DNA of 64,000 bases from Scilla litardierei (lineage: Eukaryota; Streptophyta; Magnoliopsida; Asparagales; Asparagaceae). A program made the position numbers and the translations under genes. Position 1 is the first letter of the stretch. Each line of letters opens with the position of its first letter. Where the stretch lies: contig CM061133.1 in NCBI GenBank assembly GCA_030789695.1, positions 94,295,528 to 94,359,527 on the forward strand, read 5' to 3'. The notes under the pieces were generated by a model. That model made no database searches. It had not been told where the DNA came from and saw only the letters and a list, made by a program, of their open reading frames with translations. This document shows, one piece after another, positions 58,024 to 64,000 of this stretch.

Positions 58024-59342
58024 CTTCGAACCAGAGGTGCTGGGCAACCATCTCGTCCGTGACTAGGTCTTTGAAGACCTTGTCCTCCCTTGGGATCGCC
58101 TCTAAGATCCCAGCGTTCTCCAGATCCCTCCCCTCCAAAGCGACTTTGGCATTCACTGCGGGATTCAGCATCCTCCAGTTCGACATCAGCACCAAATCTA
58201 TCGGAGTCGAGACAAATGCAAACTTCTTCCAGTCCATGACCTTACCCTGCAGCCCGAGGACGCGCGTCCTAACTGTCCTTGCGCCGACGTAGTAGTAGTC
58301 CTCCATCTTCTTCTCCCTAAAGAGATACTGGAAGAGCGGCAACGTCGGGCTTATTCTATGGGCAGAGCAGAACACGAGGAAGCCGACCATCATGCTGATC
58401 AAGTTCGGCATCAACTGGAAGAGGGGATCTAGAGGAAGCGTAGAATGAGAAGAATATTGGGGTGGAGCGGGAAGTGAAGACCCAGGGCGAAGGTCAAAAA
58501 GTATACGCCGACCTCATAGTACCATGGGTAGCAAACCCGCTCATGAGGGCCGTGGAGGTGGACTGTGTAGGGGGGCCGGATGTACTGGGCACTGGTCTTT
58601 TGGATCTTGGAGGGAAGCAGTAGTGACATCTGGGCTAAACTTCCCGTGGGGACCGCAGCCGGGGTTCCACCGCTGCCGGTGACCCTGGTGGCTTTGGCGG
58701 CCTTGGCAGCCGTCTCGTGTGCTTTCCCTTTCTTGGGGTCCCTTGTCATCGCTGATGATGAAGCAGCAGCTTGACCTACCTCTGTGTCTCCTTTCGGCCC
58801 CGACATCAACGGCATCTCCCACATCACCGGCATCGACTCAGCGGCGTCACCCTTACTGACCTCCCCAAAGTGTCGTTCGATGTGGGCATCCGAAGAAGAA
58901 GAAGATGCAGGAAAGCGGATGAAGGCATTGCTGGAATCAGGAGTGTACCTGAAGAAGAGATCGAACAAAGGAAGCTTCGACGAACGACGGCAGCTGCTCT
59001 CAACGGTGAAAGGGTAAGAATGTGAAGTTTCGAAAAATCGGTCGAAAGGCTCTCCCGCCCTCTCTCCGACTCCCTTTGTAAGAAGGGGTAGGCGATCACC
59101 ACCATTCGACGTGGGCCACGTGGCGAGATCCCAGCTGGCGCCTCGGGTTTTCCTCCAATCACCTCAGCCCTGCGTCATATGTTCAGCAGATGAACACCTC
59201 AAACTCTCCATGTCGCCAGATCACCATAATGTTTCTAAGATACGGTAGACAGGGTCCATTGAATGCAGCTGACCCATCCTCGACCAGTGGGAAGGTGATT
59301 CGTCATCCAAGCTGAAGCTGGGCTGGCCACGTCGAGCTCGAA

Positions 59343-60007
59343 TGACGGGGGCAATTATTACGCCATAGAGGCCGACCCACAAAGTTGAGGCCCATCAATG
59401 TTGAAGGCCCAAGCCGACACCACACTGACTCTCCTAATAGGATGCTTGCCGAGCTGATCGCCTCGCCCCCAAGAAGCTCACCTCACCCCACAGCAAGCTC
59501 GCCATCCAGAACCACCAAGAAGCCCGCCTCAGCGCCTGGTAGCTCGCCTTGCCTGGGACCAGCTCACATGCTCACAACAAGGAGCATCCTCTGGAGGAGC
59601 CGAATCTACTCGCCGCCCTACAGCTCGCCCCTGAGGGTGACCTAGCACAAATATCCCTGACAGTGTAACGTGAGCTCACCTACTCACCATTAATGCCAAC
59701 TGTTAAAGGGAAGAACTGATGGCCGCCCCTCGCGTCTCATTAATGCCTCTGACACCGCCTGACACCATTAATGAGGTAAATATCACTAATACAGCCCTAG
59801 AACTCGAGTGCCAGCAGGGATGATTCGACGGCTGACAAGACAGCGATCAACCGCCTCTCAGTCCTATAAATACCCCACTCCTGCCTTCATTAAGGGGGTT
59901 GGTTGGTTGGTTATTTGTTGTTGTTGTTGGGTAAATTGATTCTAAAGATCTTACTCACACACAAGAGCAAAGGTCGTCCATATCTTTGCTCTTCTACCAT
60001 AGCTCGA
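59343..60007 (+). repeat. Tat 3' LTR, left part
   Basis: Starts near TGACGGGGGCAATTATTACG (start uncertain by about 15 bp because the purine tract and LTR start overlap). Contains GAGGCCGACCCAC and a TATA-like box (CCTATAAATACCCC, about 59866-59879), showing plus orientation. Interrupted by the solo LTR. Confidence 0.65.
60003..60007. repeat. Target-site duplication of the solo LTR, left
   Basis: CTCGA, matching 61824-61828. Confidence 0.88.
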
Positions 60008-61823
60008 TGGTCGCTCCGGGACGTGACCCAAAAGAACGGTTGTAGTTTTACCGTAAGTGCACGGTGTAGCAGCGAGCGGGATATCGAACACATGGAGGAC
60101 GAATGACTGTGCTTGCTCCGATCAACCTGGCTATTTAAGAAGAGAATTTTGCCTTTGGCGATCCTGTCACAATCGTCAGACAAATGTGCGAAATATCAAA
60201 TCAAATAAAGAACGTCTAGGGAATGGGGAATCCCCGCTACACACCATACTTCATAAATGTGGTTCATCGGTATCAAAATTGCTAGAATGAGAATTCGGAT
60301 GAACTAGTTGCAACTGAATGTAGAACCAAGCTCACGCTCTCGCGCTGTTGCCGGTCTATAGCTATCCTAGGGTCGGGTCCAATCTCTTGCAAACCCTACC
60401 CTAGGGAAGCTAGCATTAGGATCAACATCATCATCCAATCGCGCACCGAGCCCAATCTCTTGCAAACTCGGTCCACGATCTAGATTAGGATAGTTCCTAC
60501 CCGTCCAATCTCTTGCAAACGGGTATCGGTATAGAATTGCAACCGGGAATCCTAGTATCGGCCCAATCTCTTGCAAACCGATACTTCGAAAAATCCGACT
60601 CCAACCCAATTCGGATTTCTAGGGCTTCCTATCAAATTGGGATCCAATCTCTTGCAAATCCCGATTGATAAGAATACCTAGCAATCCGTAGTAAATCGAT
60701 CCCAATCTAATCTCTAATAGCAATTCTAGCTCAATTTCTACCAATTCATCACAAATATGAAAATGGCTTGTAGGGTTCATCCCCACGCCCCAAGACGTGG
60801 AGACTACTCACAAATCATAGCAAGATCACAAAAAAAATCGTTGAGATAAGCAATAGAATTCATCACAACAATGATATAAACAATAAAAATAGAATTTTTA
60901 GGGAAAAGAGATGCAAACCAATGTAGTTCTTCAATTAATCCAACAAAAATCCAAGTTTTGCTCCTTCTCCAATCACAAGAATAAAGATAAAAAAACTAAT
61001 CTAAAAAGCTGCAAAAAATCTAAGAGAGAGCCCCCCAAACTAGGGTAAAAACAGGGCTTAAATAGCCCCAAAAATCGTCCAAAAATTGTGACCAAAATGC
61101 CCCTGCACAGCCTGTTTTCCGCAGTTTTCGCTACAGGCAGCGCATCGCACTCGGCCGAGTGACAAAAGTCGCTCGGCCGAGTGAAAACCCTGCAATTTTC
61201 CAGTAAGTCGAGGCTTTCAGGGGTCTTCAGTTCGGGGGCGGCTCGGCCGAGTGAGTTGTCGTCACTCGGCCGATGGCTTCACTGCACTCGGGCGGACGGG
61301 ATTCTCCACTCGGCCGAGTGGGTCTTCTGAAGTTCAGGCAGCCGAAAAACAGAAACTTCGATGTTTTGGAAGGGCTTCGTCTGGGCGCCTCTCGGGCGGA
61401 CGTGGTATCGTCACTCGGCCGAGTGGGTCTTCTGTGCTCGGCCGAGTGCACAGGTAACTCGTGTCTGAACTGGTCGGCCGAGCAGTGTCTCGCTGGTCGG
61501 CCGAGTGGCTCCTCCACTCGGCCGAGTGGGACACAAAGAATGCCCAATCTGCTTGTTTTGGCCTCCTCGTCGCTCCTGCGACGTCCGTTCTTCTTCCGCT
61601 CCTCTCCAACAGCAAAATACCCCTCGGGGAGGTCGTCGGTGACCGTCTAGAGTAAGCGCATCTCGAGATCACTCCAAATCGCGCCAAATCACCTGAAATG
61701 CGACAAAAACAACAAATCGTGAAAAGCATCGCAATATCGTCGATATATCGTGAAAAACATGATTTGGGCGATCTAAATGGCATGCAAACATGCGGAAAAA
61801 AGGTGTAAAATAAGGAGTGATCA
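60008..61823 (-). repeat. Solo LTR, same family as 3686-5503 (1816 bp)
   Basis: On the minus strand it starts TGATCACTCC (61823) and ends GAGCGACCA (60008), flanked by the CTCGA duplication with no internal sequence: a solo LTR from LTR-LTR recombination. It carries the same palindrome array (about 61149-61525) and the five constant-loop hairpins (60366-60405, 60445-60472, 60498-60525, 60554-60585, 60630-60670). It is diverged enough from 3686-5503 to allow covariation tests. Confidence 0.93.
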
Positions 61824-61828
61824 CTCGA
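61824..61828. repeat. Target-site duplication of the solo LTR, right
   Basis: CTCGA, matching 60003-60007. Confidence 0.88.
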
Positions 61829-62035
61829 CAAGGCAGGTCGACCCACTTTTAGCTCGACCTATGTGTCTAGCCCCCTTTTTAAAGCCCTCATCTTGACTTA
61901 GGCATCGGAGGGGCTTAGGGCCGACAGCCGGCCCTGCCTTTCTGACCTCTTGTTCATCCTCGCAGGGAGCTCGCCTCAGCTACCGGGAGCAGACGACCTT
62001 CGTGCGACCTCCAGGTGACCTTGGGCTCTTCACCC
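61824..62035 (+). repeat. Tat 3' LTR, right part
   Basis: Continuation of the LTR after the solo insertion (GGCAGGTCGACCCAC, CTTGTTCATCCTCGCAGG). The exact 3' end is not determined; Athila-like coding sequence is recognisable from about 62040. Confidence 0.5.
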
Positions 62036-63812
62036 TTGAAGCGTGCTCCGAATCGTCCTAGCCTCACCTTCACCAAAAACTTGTAACCCATTGTACATGT
62101 GATTCCCACTGCAAACAAATTATATTGTGTGCAGACTTGACCCGCAACATCTACCATGTTCACCTCTTCCAATTCGTCAATTACCCTTAGATTTTTGCAT
62201 GCATTAAAGATGTTTAAATCACGGGTCATATTTCCAAAGGTAATTTTGAGTTAGACACCCCTACAATTTATTAAAGCATTGCAAGTGGCTAGGAATGAAC
62301 TACCCAAAATGATGGAAGTGGATTGATTAACTTGGGTTCCTTCGAGATCTAAAACTATAAAGTCCATGGAATAATAAAAAATTTCCATTTGGATAAGTAC
62401 AACTTATATGCATCCCTTTGGAACTTTAATTGACCTATCCTCCAATTGAAGTGTGACGGGTGTGGGTCTTAGTTCTCCTAGCCCAAGTTCGGTAAAAACA
62501 TGGTAAGGAAAAATGTTGACACGCGATCCCAAATCTAGCAATGCATGTCCTATCTTTTTCGTGTCAATCATGCAATGTATCGTGGGTGCACTGGGATCAC
62601 CTAATTTCGGTGGTATGTATATGATAGTGTTGACTTGCTCTGTTAAAAATGACTTCTTACTAACATGCAATTTCATTTTAGCCGTGCATAATTCCTTTAA
62701 AAATTGTGCATATTTAAGAATTTGGTTTATCGCATCTAATAATGAAATATTTATTTGCCACCCTTGGAAATTTTTATGAATTTCAGATTGATACTTTTCT
62801 GTCTTCATGGGTGTCAATCTCGATGGGAAGGGTTCTGGAGGTGTGTATGGCACGTGCTCCTCATCGTCAGTGTCTTTATTGCTTGGACCCTTGCTAATGC
62901 TCGCTTATTCCACTTGCACCCTCTATTGGTTCACTTGGTATATTGGTTCCTCCTCTTTATCCAATTGTAGCGGAAGCTCCGACTTCTCTATCTCTCTCCC
63001 ACCCCTAAGAGTTGTCACCGCTTGACAAGGCTTTATGTTTCCTCTTCATGATGATGATGATTGAGTGTGGGGGTTTGGAAGGGGTTGTGATAGTAATTTC
63101 CCTTTGTCCATGTTTGATACCAACTTCACCAAAGTTTCGGTCATTTGCTTATGATGTTGCCCTTGAGCTTGTTATTATTGCATTTGGGTTTGTTGAAGTT
63201 GGATGAGCTACTGAAGTACATCTTCGATAACCGGTTGTGATGATTCATATGTTGGCTCTGGGTTCCTTCTTTGTGATCCTCCTTGATAGTTGGATTGGAA
63301 TGGTGGTTCTTTATAAGAAGGAGGAGCTTGTTGCTGCGCCCTTTGGGAACCCCAACCCAAATTTGGGTGATTCTTCCTAGATTTATTGTATGTGTTGGAA
63401 TTGTAGCTTTGGTAATTTGAATTCACTTGGTTCACTTCGGGCATAAGTTTTGGACAAGTGGCAACTTCATGACCAGTGTAGTTGCACAACGAACATGTTT
63501 GATCCACTTCTATTTCATTCACCCCTTTCAACTTCATATTTTGCATCTTCTTGTTGAAGAATGCTTCCATCTTGCCTTCCATAGATTCTTCAGGCTGTAG
63601 TGTTTAGGGTCCATCTCCCCTCGATGGTTGGGAACTTGGAGCTTCTGCTCTTTCATAATCCAAGGTGATAACCCAACTCTGAGCATTCTCAGCAATGCCC
63701 TCCAAGTACTCCCATGCTTCATCAGGTTCCTTGTCAAAGAAGCCGCCATTACACATCATCTCTATGAATTACTTATGTTGATCTTGCAATCCATCGTAGA
63801 ATAATCCAATGA
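62036..63812 (-). pseudogene. Athila-like gag-pro fragment
   Basis: Minus strand, in order: Gag C-terminal part near 63800-63600 (GLQDQHK, NGGFFDKEPDEAWEYLEG), a CCHC zinc knuckle CSLCNYTGHEVATC near 63510-63470, an Asn/Gln-rich linker to 63208, then protease in 62853-62404 with HALLDLGSRVNIFPYHVF (active-site DLG) and TPVTLQLEDRSIKVP. Then a linker with LNIFNACKNLRVIDELEEVNMVD near 62210. Stops near 63768 (TAA) and 63606 (TAA), others between 63208 and 62853. It is cut on the left by the Tat LTR and on the right by the LTR at 63813. Confidence 0.85.
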
Positions 63813-64000
63813 TGTAACGACCAGTTTTAGCGATACGTAGTTCGTTTTCCTCTCGTGTTGTATATCCTTCTTCGTATCCATAGTTAAGTTGTATCGGACT
63901 AAGTACCCGTATCAGCTGCTAGCGTTATACATATTAGCTATCATTATTTTTTTATTAATTAAAAAATAATTTCTTTAGTACCATCTCAATTTTGTTTTTC
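63813..64000 (+). repeat. Start of another LTR (chromovirus-type), partial
   Basis: TGTAACGACCAGTTTTAGCG interrupts the Athila gag in mid-codon. The first bases match the TGTAACGAC start of the LTRs at 44135 and 10442, but the sequence then differs. The rest lies outside the window. Confidence 0.65.

Larger units (their letters stand above)
56452..58968 (-). pseudogene. Antisense accessory ORF (Transposase_28-like plus coiled coil), two apparent introns
   Basis: Minus-strand gene inside the plus-strand Tat element. The N-terminal half (58550-58050) has FALGLHFPLHPNILLILRFL, then MMVGFLVFCSAHRISPTLPLF and VMDWKKFAFV, the pattern of the plant 'putative gypsy type transposon' family (Pfam Transposase_28). 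A basic/Ala-rich stretch follows (57950-57790), then a coiled coil (57170-56940, KEAMKRRERVHGDYQAQKDE) and a repeated QAPEGD tail (56650-56460, five repeats). Breaks: a frame change near 58420, unclear frame in 57790-57500, a one-base shift near 57170, and TGA at 56935-56937. GT-AG segments at 57963-58023 and 57240-57312 look like introns. Function unknown. Confidence 0.68.
46559..62035 (+). mobile_element. Tat-lineage Ty3/gypsy element, 5' truncated, with two nested insertions
   Basis: Pieces in order: gag end and pol (46559-50930), 3' region cut by element E (51031-55368), 259-bp tandem repeats (55374-56175), an antisense ORF (58968-56452), and a 3' LTR (about 59343-60007 and 61824-62035) cut by a solo LTR. 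Dual RNase H domains and an antisense extra ORF near the 3' LTR are known features of Tat/Grande-type elements. GC content is clearly higher than in the flanking elements. Confidence 0.8.

Overview
The window looks like repeat-dense, pericentromere-like nuclear DNA of a flowering plant. The evidence is Ty3/gypsy elements of the Athila, Tat and chromodomain-bearing (Tekay/Del-like) lineages, tRNA-Asp-type primer binding sites, a plant L1-type LINE, and very large LTRs with TGTAACG...CGTTACA ends. I see no host gene, no tRNA or rRNA gene and nothing bacterial. The species cannot be named from this sequence alone.

Layout, left to right. 1-5503 is the 3' part of an Athila-like element (env-like ORF, 3' non-coding region, 3' LTR). 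5504-10442 is a minus-strand non-autonomous gypsy-like element A (degenerate internal region plus 5' LTR). 10443-11214 is an LTR-like fragment. 11215-30818 is a related minus-strand element B, split by a 5'-truncated LINE (14617-18038, 16-bp target duplication) and by element C (18432-28309), which has 4.6-kb LTRs, only 636 bp between them and a CATCC target duplication. 30819-32692 is a plus-strand LTR fragment joined tail-to-tail to element D (32701-42014, minus). D is an Athila-like element with gag, protease and a short 3' ORF but no reverse transcriptase or integrase. D sits in a decayed Tekay/Del-like pol gene (42015-44088) whose 3' LTR is 44135-46558.

From 46559 to about 62035 lies a Tat-lineage element: decayed gag-pol on plus, 259-bp tandem repeats, an antisense accessory ORF with two apparent introns, and a 3' LTR. 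Two elements are nested in it: non-autonomous element E (51031-55368, with an intact gag-like ORF) and a solo LTR (60008-61823, CTCGA target duplication) of the same family as the first LTR in the window but in opposite orientation. The window closes with a minus-strand Athila gag-pro fragment (about 62036-63812) cut by another LTR starting at 63813.

The least explained structure is inside the LTRs. Several unrelated families carry, downstream of the predicted TATA box, hairpins whose loop sequence is constant while the stems differ between copies yet stay self-complementary, with compensatory changes. Upstream of the TATA box the same LTRs carry arrays of family-specific palindromic 10-16-mers. 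In element D a similar array plus TATA box also stands before the internal 3' ORF. Most pol genes are broken by stops and frameshifts; the gag-like ORF of element E is the only long, uninterrupted, plausible protein.
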